38,456 nucleotides of DNA, taken from positions 1-38,456 of the forward strand of contig CALLLW010000079.1 in the NCBI GenBank assembly GCA_938007995.1, read 5' to 3'. The translations under genes and the position numbers were made by a program. Of the stretch, positions 15,095 through 24,752 are shown in pieces (the first letter of the stretch is position 1; every line of letters starts with the position of its first letter). A model generated the notes under the pieces. The model searched no databases. It had not been told where the DNA came from and saw only the letters and a program-made list of their open reading frames with translations. The stretch comes from an uncultured Granulosicoccaceae bacterium (lineage in GTDB: Bacteria > Pseudomonadota > Gammaproteobacteria > Granulosicoccales > Granulosicoccaceae).

Positions 15095-16444
15095 TTACTT
15101 ATCAGCTCGCAATACATAATCACTGCTGTAGGCAGACACCGAGGTGGGCGAGAACACTTTTCGACCCCGAATAACCCAGTCTTGAGAAGGAGCAAGTTGC
15201 AGCACAGCGCCATCTGTAAGGGAGCGAATCTCTCGACGTTCAAACGATGGGTTATCAAGATCATCAGTGATGATAATCTCGACCTGGCCGGTGTAACTCA
15301 ACGGTGCGATTGACACGATGCCTTCAGAGCTTTCTATGTCGAACTCGAGCGCTTCCTGATCGGTGATCGTCGCATAGTTGAACGATACAATAGACGGCAT
15401 GCCGGTGAATTGATTTCCATCAATGCCTGCAACGCTTACGAAGTACTCACCAGCTTCGATATCCTGCGGTAAAAACGCTGTGTTACCGCTGATGCTGTCA
15501 GTGAATACCCGCTGCGTCATTTGCTCATCTTCTGATATGACAAGCTTGTATTGCTGTGCATCCTGCAAAACCTGCCAGCGCAACTTGTCTTCAGTGCTAT
15601 AGATTGCGCCTGTTTCGCTGGTAAGCACTGGCGCTCTCAACAGATCCACCTGTACCGGCTGTGCATTGGCCTCCGCAAGCAGGCCCTGACCTTCAGGTAA
15701 TTCGGTAGCAGTGCCGGCAGCATCGGCACCCACCACACCCTCAGTCACCCCGAGTCGGTCAGCACCACGGTTGGCATTGACGTAAAACGAAGTACCTCTG
15801 ACTGCCGCAGACAGGAATGGTGTGTTGACCGAAAACTTGATCGGTGGCGCTCCATCCGGCCGAGCGGTTACATGGCTTTCTACCTCTCCTTGCTGTGCAT
15901 TCAATGCGATAACACAAGGCTGCTGCCGATCCGGGCAGGCGATGTCTGTGACAGAAACCCGCGACTCTGGTTGTACATTGATAATCGCACCGGAGCTAAA
16001 GTGAAGACTGATGAACCCGTCTTCACCGGTAATAAATCTATCGCCCTCATACACATAAGCCCCTTTCATGGGCGGATTAACCACCAGCTCCTGCTGCGCG
16101 TGCACTACATCGCCTTTGGCAAATACGACCGTACCAAATTCCCGGTTTCTTAAGTACGGCTGAGGGATTTGCAGGACGGTACCTGCCGGAACAATTGTGG
16201 TAATCCCGGGTATGCCGTTGTATTCGGCGATTTGTCTGGCAAATCTGTCTGAATCAAGTTCTTTGTCGACGATTTGCTCGAGTGGCTGTGCTTTCTCGAC
16301 AAGTACCTTGTGGTCACGATCAGTGGCGGTAACTTGCAGCGGGCTCACTGCAGCACCCAAAAAAAGCAAAATCGGCGCTAGTGTTTTGGACAATCCTTGC
16401 AGATTCTTGCTGCCATTCATAAAAATCGAATACGGTTGAAACAT
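15095..16444 (-). CDS. Exported LysM/FecR-domain protein
   Basis: An exported protein of about 449 residues. The start is the ATG at 16444 because AGGAG lies six bases upstream; a longer frame to 16474 has no such site. A signal peptide (LAPILLFLGAAVSPLQVTA) is followed by a LysM-like segment (IAEYNGIPGITTIVPAGTVL, IPQPYL), then a FecR-type domain: VVFAKGDVVHAQ, GDRFITGEDGFISLHFSSGA, NVQPESRVSV, GEVESHVT, FSVNTPFLSAAVRGTSFYVN. The C-terminal third (LRWQVLQDAQQYKLVISEDE, AGEYFVSVAGID) resembles a fibronectin-III-like fold. Such LysM-FecR proteins are common in proteobacteria, often near cyclase or signalling genes; here no FecI-type sigma factor is adjacent, so iron sensing is unlikely. It probably binds the cell wall or a periplasmic partner. 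Confidence 0.8.
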   Translation of the reverse strand: MFQPYSIFMNGSKNLQGLSKTLAPILLFLGAAVSPLQVTATDRDHKVLVEKAQPLEQIVDKELDSDRFARQIAEYNGIPGITTIVPAGTVLQIPQPYLRNREFGTVVFAKGDVVHAQQELVVNPPMKGAYVYEGDRFITGEDGFISLHFSSGAIINVQPESRVSVTDIACPDRQQPCVIALNAQQGEVESHVTARPDGAPPIKFSVNTPFLSAAVRGTSFYVNANRGADRLGVTEGVVGADAAGTATELPEGQGLLAEANAQPVQVDLLRAPVLTSETGAIYSTEDKLRWQVLQDAQQYKLVISEDEQMTQRVFTDSISGNTAFLPQDIEAGEYFVSVAGIDGNQFTGMPSIVSFNYATITDQEALEFDIESSEGIVSIAPLSYTGQVEIIITDDLDNPSFERREIRSLTDGAVLQLAPSQDWVIRGRKVFSPTSVSAYSSDYVLRADK

Positions 16445-16550
16445 GCACGGCTCCTGTTTCGGACAGGACATCATAAATTCTATTAGGTAGAATAATCAAC
16501 GTCAGTTTGTGGCGATACAATGAGGAGCACAAGCAGCACCCGCGCCACAT

Positions 16551-16578
16551 TTACACTACTATAGATCTTTCAGTGTAA
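16551..16578. promoter_or_regulatory. Inverted repeat upstream of the LysM/FecR gene
   Basis: TTACACT (16551-16557) and AGTGTAA (16572-16578) are perfect inverted copies separated by 14 bases, so their centres are 21 bases apart, two helical turns. It lies about 110 bases before the start of the exported-protein gene, a suitable place for a dimeric regulator. No regulator is suggested by the sequence. Confidence 0.3.
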
Positions 16579-16649
16579 CTTTGTGACACATATCTGCGAA
16601 TTGCACATTGCAAAATGTGAAATTTATAGCCTAATCTACCTAATGGGCG

Positions 16650-18029
16650 CTACCCGGCCATATCTGCAGGTCGATAGGGGGCCAAATCCTCGTCTCGAAA
16701 GACTTGCCTGTCGATTTTCAAATAGGCTGCGCGATCTTCCGGCACCACCAACACTTCAGCCACACCGCTAATGCCGCTCAGATTCTCGGTCAAACGTTGC
16801 TGCTCCGCATCAGAGCCAAGTGAGGACTCCTGCAGCGCCAGCCGATAGCTGCTGAGCCGCTGCGGGCTTTTCATTTTCCACGCAATCGGGGACCAACACA
16901 AACAAAGGAAAGCCAACACCAGCAACCCTCCGCTTACCCCGATAACACCAACAAGCCATCCACCTGTCACCCCACCCAGAAAGGCACCGAAGAACTGGCT
17001 GGTGGAATAGATGCCCATGGCAGTTCCGCGCAAAGACGCCGGGGCGGTGCGGGACGCGAGCGAAGGCAGAATTGATTCCAGCACACTCAGAAAGCCGAAG
17101 AAAAACACCATACCGGCAACCAGCATCCAGTAATTATCAGATACAAAACCAACAATAAAAATAGACAGCGCCAGACCTGCAATACCTGCAATCATCACCT
17201 GATTAACAGGCAGCTTGCGCTCTGCAACACCCAGCATGGGCAGCAGTATTATCAGCGATCCAAAGGCCCCCAACAGGTAAATCTGCCAATGCGTTTCTGC
17301 AGCAACACCAGCGGCCAACAGTTGTAAAGGGATACAAACAAAGCCAGCAGTGATCAGGAAGTGCAGGAAAAAAATGCCAAAGTCGATACGCAGCAACTCA
17401 GCGTGGCGAAACAGTAAAGGCATGTCTTTAATCACAACAGCAATGTTTCGATCTTTACTTTGCTGTGCAGGTTCCGGCACGACAAATAACACCAGTAGCA
17501 CAGCGATCAGGGCAGACAGCGCGATAAAATAAAAAATACCATCAAGGTTGAAACGCGCCATTAGCAGCGGGCCAACAATAATTGACAGAATGAACGACAG
17601 GCCAATTGAGGCACCGATGATTGCCATCATTTTAGTGCGTTGACTGTCTCTGCTGAGGTCACTGGCAAGCGCCATGATAACCGCCGAAATTGCCCCCCCA
17701 CCCTGCAATGCTCGACCTGCAATCACACCCCAGATCGATTCAGAACCTGCAGCAATGATACTTCCGAGTATAAAGATTGCGAGGCCTGTCAAAATAACCG
17801 GCTTGCGCCCGAACCTGTCAGATAGAAGTCCGAAGGGTATTTGCAACAACGCCTGAAACAACGCATAAATACCAACCGCAAGACCCACCAGTACTGGAGT
17901 CGCACCATTGAGTTCCTGCGCCAGAATGCTGAGTACCGGCAATAAAAGAAACAAACCCATCATGCGGGTGACGTAGAGGAAGCTCAGCGAAAACGCTGCA
18001 CGTCGTTCAACGGGAGTAAAAGCGGGCAA
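16650..18029 (-). CDS. yajR: MFS transporter, YajR-like with C-terminal ferredoxin-fold domain
   Basis: A 459-residue membrane transporter with twelve predicted helices of the major facilitator superfamily. The cytoplasmic motif A after helix 2 is FGLLSDRFGRKPVILTG, and helix 4 carries GRALQGGGAISAVIMALASD, typical of proton-driven exporters. After the last helix comes a soluble tail, LTENLSGISGVAEVLVVPED, RAAYLKIDRQVF, the ferredoxin-like YAM domain that marks YajR. Substrate is unknown. The frame starts at TTG 18029 (LPAFTPVERRAAFSLS); no nearby ATG preserves the first helix and no good ribosome binding site is seen. It is transcribed away from uvrA, with 170 bases between, an arrangement I recall from other gammaproteobacteria. 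Confidence 0.82.
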   Translation of the reverse strand: MPAFTPVERRAAFSLSFLYVTRMMGLFLLLPVLSILAQELNGATPVLVGLAVGIYALFQALLQIPFGLLSDRFGRKPVILTGLAIFILGSIIAAGSESIWGVIAGRALQGGGAISAVIMALASDLSRDSQRTKMMAIIGASIGLSFILSIIVGPLLMARFNLDGIFYFIALSALIAVLLVLFVVPEPAQQSKDRNIAVVIKDMPLLFRHAELLRIDFGIFFLHFLITAGFVCIPLQLLAAGVAAETHWQIYLLGAFGSLIILLPMLGVAERKLPVNQVMIAGIAGLALSIFIVGFVSDNYWMLVAGMVFFFGFLSVLESILPSLASRTAPASLRGTAMGIYSTSQFFGAFLGGVTGGWLVGVIGVSGGLLVLAFLCLCWSPIAWKMKSPQRLSSYRLALQESSLGSDAEQQRLTENLSGISGVAEVLVVPEDRAAYLKIDRQVFRDEDLAPYRPADMAG

Positions 18030-18199
18030 GACCAGATTCCGGGTGAGTATTTCGGCGAACGTACAACGACAGGTACAATGTACATGTTATCAGTATCGCC
18101 GCTACAACGCAGCGTATCTTTGAAGTTGTGTTTTGGTTATTTTAGTTAAACGAGTCACCACTACTGACTGTCACGACACTCCGGTCCTGAAAATCCCCT

Positions 18200-21112
18200 A
18201 TGAAAGAAATACAAGTTCGCGGCGCACGCACTCATAACTTAAAGAATATTGATATCGATCTGCCACGTGACGAACTTATTGTTATCACCGGGCTGTCTGG
18301 ATCCGGCAAGTCATCGCTTGCGTTCGATACAATTTTTGCAGAGGGACAACGCCGATATGTAGAGTCTTTGTCCACCTATGCCAGGCAGTTTTTATCGGTT
18401 ATGGATAAACCGGACGTAGATACAATTGAAGGGTTGTCTCCTGCAATAGCCATTGAACAGAAATCAACCAGTCATAATCCGCGCTCAACCGTCGGTACTA
18501 TTACCGAGATCCACGATTATCTAAGACTGATGTATGCGCGCATAGGTACCCCGCGATGCCCGGAACACCAGATCGATCTGACTGCACAGACCGTCTCACA
18601 AATGGTTGATGAAGCACTGAATCTTCCATCAGGCAGTAAACAGATGTTGCTTGCCCCGGTGATAAAAGACCGCAAAGGAGAGCATGTTCAAACTCTGAAG
18701 GAGCTGCGGTCGCAGGGATATCTGCGAGTTCGTATCAATGGTGAGGTCATGCCGCTTGATGAAAGCTTAAAGCTCAATGCAAAAAAGAAAAATACCATTG
18801 AGGCTGTGGTTGACCGATTCAAAATAAAACAGGATCTTCGGCTTCGGCTTGCAGAATCCCTGGAAACTGCCCTGCGCCTATCCGATGGTATTGCGATCAT
18901 CGCATCAATGGATGCTGACAACACCCATGAGCTACTGTTTTCCAATAGATACTCGTGCCCTGTTTGTGCACATGCAGTGACCGAACTTACTCCCAGGCTT
19001 TTCTCTTTTAACAGCCCTCACGGTGCCTGTGAAGTATGCGACGGCCTAGGAGGAGACCAGTTCATTGACGAAGACAAAGTCATCAGCGATCGCGCCAGGA
19101 GTATTGCTGAAGGTGCCATAAAGGGTTGGGATAAAAAAAACTCCTATTACTTCCAGATGATGGAAACCTTGGCCGGGCACTACAGCTTTGATTTAAACAA
19201 ACCTTTTGGCAAGCTAAAAAAAGAGCATCGCGACATCATCCTGCATGGCAGTGGCAAAGAGATTATCCACTTCTCCTACAAAACCGCCAAGGGCAGAAAG
19301 AGAACCAGCAAGCATCGCTTCGAGGGTATTCTCAATACGCTTGGCCGACGATACAAAGAGACAGAATCATCTGCTATCAGAACGGAACTGGCAAAATACC
19401 TTTCTCAACGTCCATGCAGCGGTTGTAACGGCGCAAGAATCAATCAATCCGCCCGCAATGTGTTTATAGACAACCGCGCTATCCATGAAATATCTGCCTG
19501 TTCGATTGCCGAGGCGAAAAATATCATTGATGGACTGAAGCTTGACGGTAATAAACAAGAGATTGGACAAAAAATTCTCATTGAGATTAATCAAAGACTG
19601 CAGTTTCTGATAAATGTTGGATTGGACTATCTATCTCTCGATAGAAAAGCCAATACACTTTCCGGTGGCGAGTCACAGCGCATAAGACTTGCCAGCCAAA
19701 TTGGCGCCGGGTTGATGGGAGTGCTTTATGTGCTTGATGAGCCGTCTATTGGACTGCATCAACGAGACAACGACAAACTGCTGCAAACGCTGTGCTATCT
19801 CAGAGATCTTGGTAACACTGTTCTGGTGGTTGAGCATGATGAAGATGCCATACGATGTGCTGACTACGTGATAGACATTGGCCCAGGCGCCGGCAGCGCC
19901 GGTGGCGAAATTGTCGCACAGGGTTCGCCATCGCAAATACTGAAAAACAAAAATTCACTAACCGCAGATTACCTTTCAGGCCGCCGTGAAATTGCGATAC
20001 CAACGCCAGTCAAGCCTGATGCTAAAAAACAAATCTCAATCCAGGGTGCAAGCGGCAACAATCTTAAAGATGTCAATGTCGAGATCCCCATTGGTCTTTT
20101 CACCTGCGTGACCGGAGTATCAGGGTCGGGTAAGTCCACCCTCATAAACGACACGCTGTATCGACATGCAGCGCAGGTAATCAACCGCGCCAGTGCGCAA
20201 ACTGCACCGGTCAATTCCATCAATGGTATTGAGCAGTTAGACCGCATTGTTGAAATTGATCAGAGTCCAATTGGTCGGACTCCCCGTTCGAATCCTGCAA
20301 CATACGTTGGTATCTTCTCATTGATACGTGATCTGTTTTCCAATACTCAAGAGTCAAGATCTCGCGGTTATCAGCCGGGCCGCTTTAGCTTTAATGTTAA
20401 AGGCGGGCGCTGCGAGGCATGTCAGGGTGATGGATTAATTAAAGTGGAAATGCACTTCCTGCCTGACGTCTATGTCGTATGCGACATTTGTGAAGGCAAG
20501 CGCTATCAACGCGAGACACTGGATATCAAATATAAAGGCAGGGATATTTCTGAAGTACTGGATATGACCGTTGAAGAAGCCTGCAACTTTTTTCAGCCGG
20601 TACCTGCGATATTCAAGAAGCTTGACACACTGAGAGAAGTTGGACTTTCCTACATCACACTGGGTCAGTCAGCCACAACTTTGTCTGGTGGAGAAGCCCA
20701 ACGGATAAAACTATCAAGAGAATTATCCAAACGAGATACGGGCCAGACGCTCTATATCCTTGATGAACCCACAACCGGGTTACACTTTTATGATATCGAA
20801 CAGTTACTGGGCGTACTGCACAGTCTCAGAGACAGAGGCAATACCATTGTTGTAATTGAACACAACCTTGATGTAATTAAAGCCTGTGACTGGATAATTG
20901 ATCTTGGTCCGGATGGCGGCCACGGTGGTGGGACAATCGTAGCGACTGGCACGCCGGAAGCTATTTCAAAGCACAAGGACTCTGCCACTGGTATGTATCT
21001 GCAGCGTTTCTTTAATCAGAAAAAATCCACAAAAGCTCGAAGCCGCAAAAAGACCGCTACAGGTGCGCGCTCGGTTAAGAAAAAAGCGGCCAGCGGAAAA
21101 TTTTCAGAGTAG
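18200..21112 (+). CDS. uvrA: UvrABC excinuclease subunit A
   Basis: The damage-recognition ATPase of nucleotide excision repair; it works as a dimer with UvrB to find distorted DNA. Both ABC modules are complete: Walker [10 protein letters not shown] (31-39) and GVSGSGKST (639-647), signature LSGGE at 487-491 and 828-832. The first zinc module has Cys253, Cys256, Cys277 and Cys280; the second Cys738, Cys741, Cys761 and Cys764. At 970 residues it is longer than the E. coli protein (940) because of a C-terminal tail rich in Lys, Arg, Ser and Ala ([20 protein letters not shown] and on), which may add non-specific DNA contact. I found no recognisable LexA box upstream, and no clear Shine-Dalgarno at the ATG. 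Confidence 0.98.
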   Translation: MKEIQVRGARTHNLKNIDIDLPRDELIVITGLSGSGKSSLAFDTIFAEGQRRYVESLSTYARQFLSVMDKPDVDTIEGLSPAIAIEQKSTSHNPRSTVGTITEIHDYLRLMYARIGTPRCPEHQIDLTAQTVSQMVDEALNLPSGSKQMLLAPVIKDRKGEHVQTLKELRSQGYLRVRINGEVMPLDESLKLNAKKKNTIEAVVDRFKIKQDLRLRLAESLETALRLSDGIAIIASMDADNTHELLFSNRYSCPVCAHAVTELTPRLFSFNSPHGACEVCDGLGGDQFIDEDKVISDRARSIAEGAIKGWDKKNSYYFQMMETLAGHYSFDLNKPFGKLKKEHRDIILHGSGKEIIHFSYKTAKGRKRTSKHRFEGILNTLGRRYKETESSAIRTELAKYLSQRPCSGCNGARINQSARNVFIDNRAIHEISACSIAEAKNIIDGLKLDGNKQEIGQKILIEINQRLQFLINVGLDYLSLDRKANTLSGGESQRIRLASQIGAGLMGVLYVLDEPSIGLHQRDNDKLLQTLCYLRDLGNTVLVVEHDEDAIRCADYVIDIGPGAGSAGGEIVAQGSPSQILKNKNSLTADYLSGRREIAIPTPVKPDAKKQISIQGASGNNLKDVNVEIPIGLFTCVTGVSGSGKSTLINDTLYRHAAQVINRASAQTAPVNSINGIEQLDRIVEIDQSPIGRTPRSNPATYVGIFSLIRDLFSNTQESRSRGYQPGRFSFNVKGGRCEACQGDGLIKVEMHFLPDVYVVCDICEGKRYQRETLDIKYKGRDISEVLDMTVEEACNFFQPVPAIFKKLDTLREVGLSYITLGQSATTLSGGEAQRIKLSRELSKRDTGQTLYILDEPTTGLHFYDIEQLLGVLHSLRDRGNTIVVIEHNLDVIKACDWIIDLGPDGGHGGGTIVATGTPEAISKHKDSATGMYLQRFFNQKKSTKARSRKKTATGARSVKKKAASGKFSE

Positions 21113-21166
21113 CTGCCAGGTCCTGGTGCTATAAGCAAACGCAGAATGTTCTGTGCATGGTAAAGC

Positions 21167-22342
21167 TCAAGACCTTTCCATTGGTCGGTTGTTTGCCAGT
21201 CTGGTGCGCGCGTACTCATACCAGAAGTGAGACAGCAGTAGTGAAACCCCGGCAAAGATCATCATGTTCTGCCCCACAAAAAATCGTAGATACAGATGCG
21301 GGAATATCAAGTAGTGCAGAGCAATGTACAACATACACACAATACTGATTCTGCAGACTTTCTTGTTAAAATTATCGAGCCTGGCTGAAATCCAGATAAC
21401 TATAATTACAAAAGAAAGTGCCGCAGTAACCCAGAACATTCGACTGATCCATCGGGTTGGATCAAACAGCGATTGAATGTACTCATTAACGGTGAAGCCG
21501 ATTTGTCCATATTCGCTTGGGTGAGTTGCCAGCATATCGCTTATGATGGCGAAGTAATACAGGGTTTTCCAACCATAACTGCCAGCCCATTCCTGAACAA
21601 ACAGAAAAGCTGCAACCAGCGCAACTCCACAAGCAACAAGTTCAAAATATCTTTTACGTTCACTGGTAGCGAAAAGTACCAACAATACCAAGCCTGAAAA
21701 AATGGCCAGATCGACTCTGACAAAAACAGATAAGGCGAGTAACGGTAGTATCAATCTTGTGCCACGCAAATAGGCAATACATATAAATACCACCCATAAC
21801 GCAGACAAAGAGTCAGCCAGAATCTGTCGCACCACCTCCAGGTCTTTGGTGTACTTGTAAAACATCAACGGAAGAAGCAATTGAAAAACCGGATGGATTC
21901 GATCATTCAGTGCACCCCACAGCACCAATAAAGACAGTACAAATGCGGTTGCTGTCACCCAGTACCCGGCATCGAAAACGCTGACACCCAGATTATGAAT
22001 ATTCGCAAGCAATGCACTGAAAGTCACCCGGATGCTGTAGTAAGGGATTTGCTCGTTAAACGCTCCCACATCATTATGCATCACTACTCGATAGTTATTG
22101 CTGTTGGTTAATGCTTCATATTCCGCAGTGGTAGTTCGTGCTTTGAGCTCACTATAGACTTTGTTGTGAATATCTTCCGGTGTAGCACCTTTCATCTCTT
22201 CAACGGAAGCAGCATAGGCCAGCATATCCCACTCGGCTATGGGATTAGCCAGTGAGTAGGCGAGAATTGCAGCACCACACACCAGCACCCAAAGTGTAGT
22301 GATCAACTGCAGCATTGAATGATGATAGGAATTATTAGGCAT
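21167..22342 (-). CDS. Polytopic membrane protein of unknown function
   Basis: About 391 residues with roughly nine to ten hydrophobic segments, for example LITTLWVLVCGAAILAYSLA, WVTATAFVLSLLVLWGAL, LALSVFVRVDLAIFSGLVLL, ELVACGVALVAAFLFVQEWA. A large loop after the first helix (EWDMLAYAASVEEMKGATPE, then NEQIPYYSIRV) begins with an acidic E-W-D, a layout reminiscent of GT-C membrane glycosyltransferases, but no diagnostic motif confirms this. I use ATG 22342, preceded by AGG at 8 bases; the frame extends to 22516 but that part is hydrophilic and unlike a protein N-terminus. It converges on uvrA, whose stop is 54 bases away. Confidence 0.65.
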   Translation of the reverse strand: MPNNSYHHSMLQLITTLWVLVCGAAILAYSLANPIAEWDMLAYAASVEEMKGATPEDIHNKVYSELKARTTTAEYEALTNSNNYRVVMHNDVGAFNEQIPYYSIRVTFSALLANIHNLGVSVFDAGYWVTATAFVLSLLVLWGALNDRIHPVFQLLLPLMFYKYTKDLEVVRQILADSLSALWVVFICIAYLRGTRLILPLLALSVFVRVDLAIFSGLVLLVLFATSERKRYFELVACGVALVAAFLFVQEWAGSYGWKTLYYFAIISDMLATHPSEYGQIGFTVNEYIQSLFDPTRWISRMFWVTAALSFVIIVIWISARLDNFNKKVCRISIVCMLYIALHYLIFPHLYLRFFVGQNMMIFAGVSLLLSHFWYEYARTRLANNRPMERS

Positions 22343-22619
22343 TCGGAAACCTGTTGATACCGGTTGAGACTGTCCACAGAGCATCGTCGATGTTTGCTTC
22401 TGTCGCCCGCTTTGGCTCGTTGTTCTGTATTTTTTTAACCTGCCACAGTCATTAGCGGATATGCGGTCGGTATTTGGCGGATAATAGCCAGACGGCTCAG
22501 GAGTGCTGGTAAGCAACTCTCATATTTGAAACACATAATCCTGCTCAATCCTTTTCAATCCTGTTTTGGCAAACTGCTTCACAAGCATACGGTGAGGCAG
22601 TTCAGAGGACCTCTGGCGA

Positions 22620-24134
22620 TCAATTCCTTTTCGAGGAAAAGCTTTGCAGTTTGGTGGCGCTGAAAGCAGCCACTAACGAACAGAGACTGGCGATCAACAT
22701 GACCTCCACAAATGCGATATCGAGAGCACCGGTAAGCGCCAATTTGGCTTGCTGTTGCAAATGCTCGGGCAAGTCACTGAGATCTGCCTGGGCAAGGTTT
22801 TCGACAGCGCGATAGGCTATTGGTTCTACAATCGCAAGGTCGTCACTGTTTATCCGGTCCTTCAGCGTGGAAGTCAAGTGATGCTTGTACCGCAATGCGA
22901 GAACCGCACCTGCCAGAGCTATGGAAAACAAATTGCCAATGCGGGTAACGGCATGGTTGATTCCTGAAGCCAGTCCGCTTTCTTCAGTACTAACGCTATT
23001 CAATACTCCGGTAGTTAGTGGAGTGACCATAAGCCCTGCAGCGATACCGAGAAAGGCCATCACTACGGCACCGGACCACGGTGTTCGCCACCAGATGATC
23101 AGTCCGGCACTCGCAGCAGCGCAGGCAATGCCAATCGCACCAATGATTAATGGTGTGCGATACCCGACCCGATCCGCCCAGCTTCCAACGGGCCCCGCCA
23201 TCAGACTGATAAAGATACCCAGCGGAATCATGTTCAGTGCAGCCAACGAGGCACTTAAACCAAGCGATGTGATCATCAAATACGGCACTAGAAACATCAT
23301 TGCTGCAAATGCCGCAAATACACCAAGGCAGTAAAGGTTCAACAACACAAACTCACGATTAGCAATGAAGTGCGCGGGCAGAACAGGTGCGACTGTAACC
23401 CTTTCCCACACCACAAACAGACAGAGCGCCGCCAGGCCCGCTAGCCAATAAGGCCAGACATACAAAGACTCTAATGAGAATAAAGACAGATTGATGATCC
23501 CGAACACGACCGCTCCAAGCCCGATTGCCAGCAAGGCACAACCTTGCCAGTCAAGCGCGACCCTTTTCTGTTCATTGCCACGTGGCACGGCGTAGTGAGT
23601 AAAAAACAATGCGAGCAGTCCAACAGGTATGTTTACCCAGAACGCGTATTGCCAGCCACCGTAATCGACCAGCAAACCACCGATGACAGGCCCTGCGGCA
23701 GCAGAAGCAGATGCAGCAGCAGACCAGATACCCACTGCGCGACCTCGTTTTTCCGGTGGATACAAACGCGCAATGATCGACAAAGACTGCGGCAGCATTA
23801 GCGCAGCGCTAATGCCCTGCACTAATCTGGCGGTAATTAACCAATGACTATCGGGAGCTGCGGCACAAGCCGCTGATGAGATAACAAAACCGGTGATGCC
23901 GAGCAGAAAAACGCGTCTGGGACCGTAACGATCACCCAGTGCTCCACTGATAACCAGCAAAGCGCACAACGCAAGCAGATAAGCATTTGCTATCCACTGC
24001 AGCTCTGCAAAGCTCGCTCCAAAGTCTGCCTGAATTGTGGGCAGCACAATATGTACTATCGTGCCGTCAATGAAACCCATGCTGGAGGCGAGAATTGTCG
24101 CAGCCAGTGCGATGCCTCGCTGGAGTTTAGTCAT
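22620..24134 (-). CDS. DHA2-family (EmrB/QacA-like) MFS drug-efflux-type transporter
   Basis: About 504 residues with fourteen predicted membrane helices, the DHA2 drug:H+ antiporter layout. Typical elements are ILASSMGFIDGTIVHIVLPT in helix 1, the conserved ELQWIANAYLLALCALLVIS, motif A GALGDRYGPRRVFLLG, and motif C in helix 5, AASASAAAGPVIGGLLVDYG. DHA2 pumps usually export amphipathic drugs, dyes or bile salts; the substrate here is not predictable. No EmrA-type adaptor gene is adjacent, so it probably works alone across the inner membrane. ATG 24134 is preferred; a TTG at 24152 with AAGGG just upstream is an alternative. A perfect 22-bp palindrome lies 53 bases before the ATG and is a likely repressor operator, though no regulator gene is next to it. 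Confidence 0.85.
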   Translation of the reverse strand: MTKLQRGIALAATILASSMGFIDGTIVHIVLPTIQADFGASFAELQWIANAYLLALCALLVISGALGDRYGPRRVFLLGITGFVISSAACAAAPDSHWLITARLVQGISAALMLPQSLSIIARLYPPEKRGRAVGIWSAAASASAAAGPVIGGLLVDYGGWQYAFWVNIPVGLLALFFTHYAVPRGNEQKRVALDWQGCALLAIGLGAVVFGIINLSLFSLESLYVWPYWLAGLAALCLFVVWERVTVAPVLPAHFIANREFVLLNLYCLGVFAAFAAMMFLVPYLMITSLGLSASLAALNMIPLGIFISLMAGPVGSWADRVGYRTPLIIGAIGIACAAASAGLIIWWRTPWSGAVVMAFLGIAAGLMVTPLTTGVLNSVSTEESGLASGINHAVTRIGNLFSIALAGAVLALRYKHHLTSTLKDRINSDDLAIVEPIAYRAVENLAQADLSDLPEHLQQQAKLALTGALDIAFVEVMLIASLCSLVAAFSATKLQSFSSKRN

Positions 24135-24187
24135 GCAAAACGCATCAAACAAAACACCCTTGTTATCCCGCTGATCGATTAAGAGCC

Positions 24188-24209
24188 TTTATAGATAATT
24201 ATCTATAAA
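24188..24209. promoter_or_regulatory. Perfect 22-bp palindrome, candidate operator of the DHA2 transporter
   Basis: The half site TTTATAGATAA (24188-24198) is followed directly by its exact reverse complement (24199-24209). It lies between the transporter start and the terminator of the ribosomal operon. Length, AT-richness and placement fit an operator for a TetR- or MarR-type dimer overlapping the promoter (TATAAA and ATAAT-like boxes lie within it). The protein that binds is not encoded in this window. Confidence 0.6.
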
Positions 24210-24222
24210 CCAGTGCGCCCAT

Positions 24223-24252
24223 AAAAAAGGGGCTCTGTTACCAGAGCCCCTT
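24223..24252 (-). terminator. Rho-independent terminator of the alpha ribosomal operon
   Basis: AAGGGGCTCTG (24227-24237), loop TTAC, CAGAGCCCCTT (24242-24252): an 11-bp perfect stem. On the minus strand it ends in CCCCTTTTTTATG, a T tract directly after the GC-rich stem, 26 bases after the rplQ stop. This is a textbook intrinsic terminator and isolates the ribosomal cluster from the transporter gene. Confidence 0.95.
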
Positions 24253-24277
24253 GATTTGATACCGATAGAGATCTCTG

Positions 24278-24652
24278 CTACTCAGCAGCAGGTTCGGACT
24301 TTTCTACCAATTCAATAATGGCCATAGGGGCTTTATCACCCGGTCGAAAGCCGCACTTGAGTATACGTGTGTAACCACCCGGACGTGCTTTGAAGCGCGG
24401 CCCAAGCTCGGTGAACAGTTTTCCTACGGCTTCCTTGTCACGCAAACGTGCAAAAGCCAGGCGACGATTGGCGACCGAGTCTTCTCCGGCTCTTGTGATC
24501 AGAGGCTCGACCACTTTCCGCAATTCCTTCGCCTTCGGCAAAGTTGTCTTTATAGCTTCATGAGTCAAAAAGGACGCAGCCATGTTCTTGTACATCGCCT
24601 TGCGATGACTGCTGTTCCGATTTAGTTTTCGACCACTTTTACCGTGTCGCAT
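24278..24652 (-). CDS. rplQ: 50S ribosomal protein L17
   Basis: A 124-residue large-subunit protein, last gene of the alpha operon. It starts with the near-invariant [20 protein letters not shown] and continues [20 protein letters not shown] and [20 protein letters not shown], as in other bacteria, where L17 sits near the exit of the peptide tunnel. It follows rpoA by about 100 bases and is directly followed by the operon terminator. A short acidic tail ([11 protein letters not shown]) is unremarkable. Confidence 0.99.
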   Translation of the reverse strand: MRHGKSGRKLNRNSSHRKAMYKNMAASFLTHEAIKTTLPKAKELRKVVEPLITRAGEDSVANRRLAFARLRDKEAVGKLFTELGPRFKARPGGYTRILKCGFRPGDKAPMAIIELVEKSEPAAE

Positions 24653-24752
24653 CTCTTACCCTTAATCTTGTTTGATCAATGGCCCGGTGTTCAGGCCATT
24701 TGAATAGAGTTCTGTGTATAAAAACTGTTGGCTGTGCTTCGCTTGCGTGTCT

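Noticed and set aside
18073..18083. GTAC-AAT-GTAC palindrome in the uvrA-yajR gap, considered as a LexA/SOS site
   Set aside because: Does not match the CTGT-N8-ACAG form expected in Gammaproteobacteria or other LexA box types; too short to support on its own.
22885..23334. A 149-codon plus-strand frame inside the DHA2 transporter gene
   Set aside because: Antisense shadow of a transporter with clear membrane helices and motifs.
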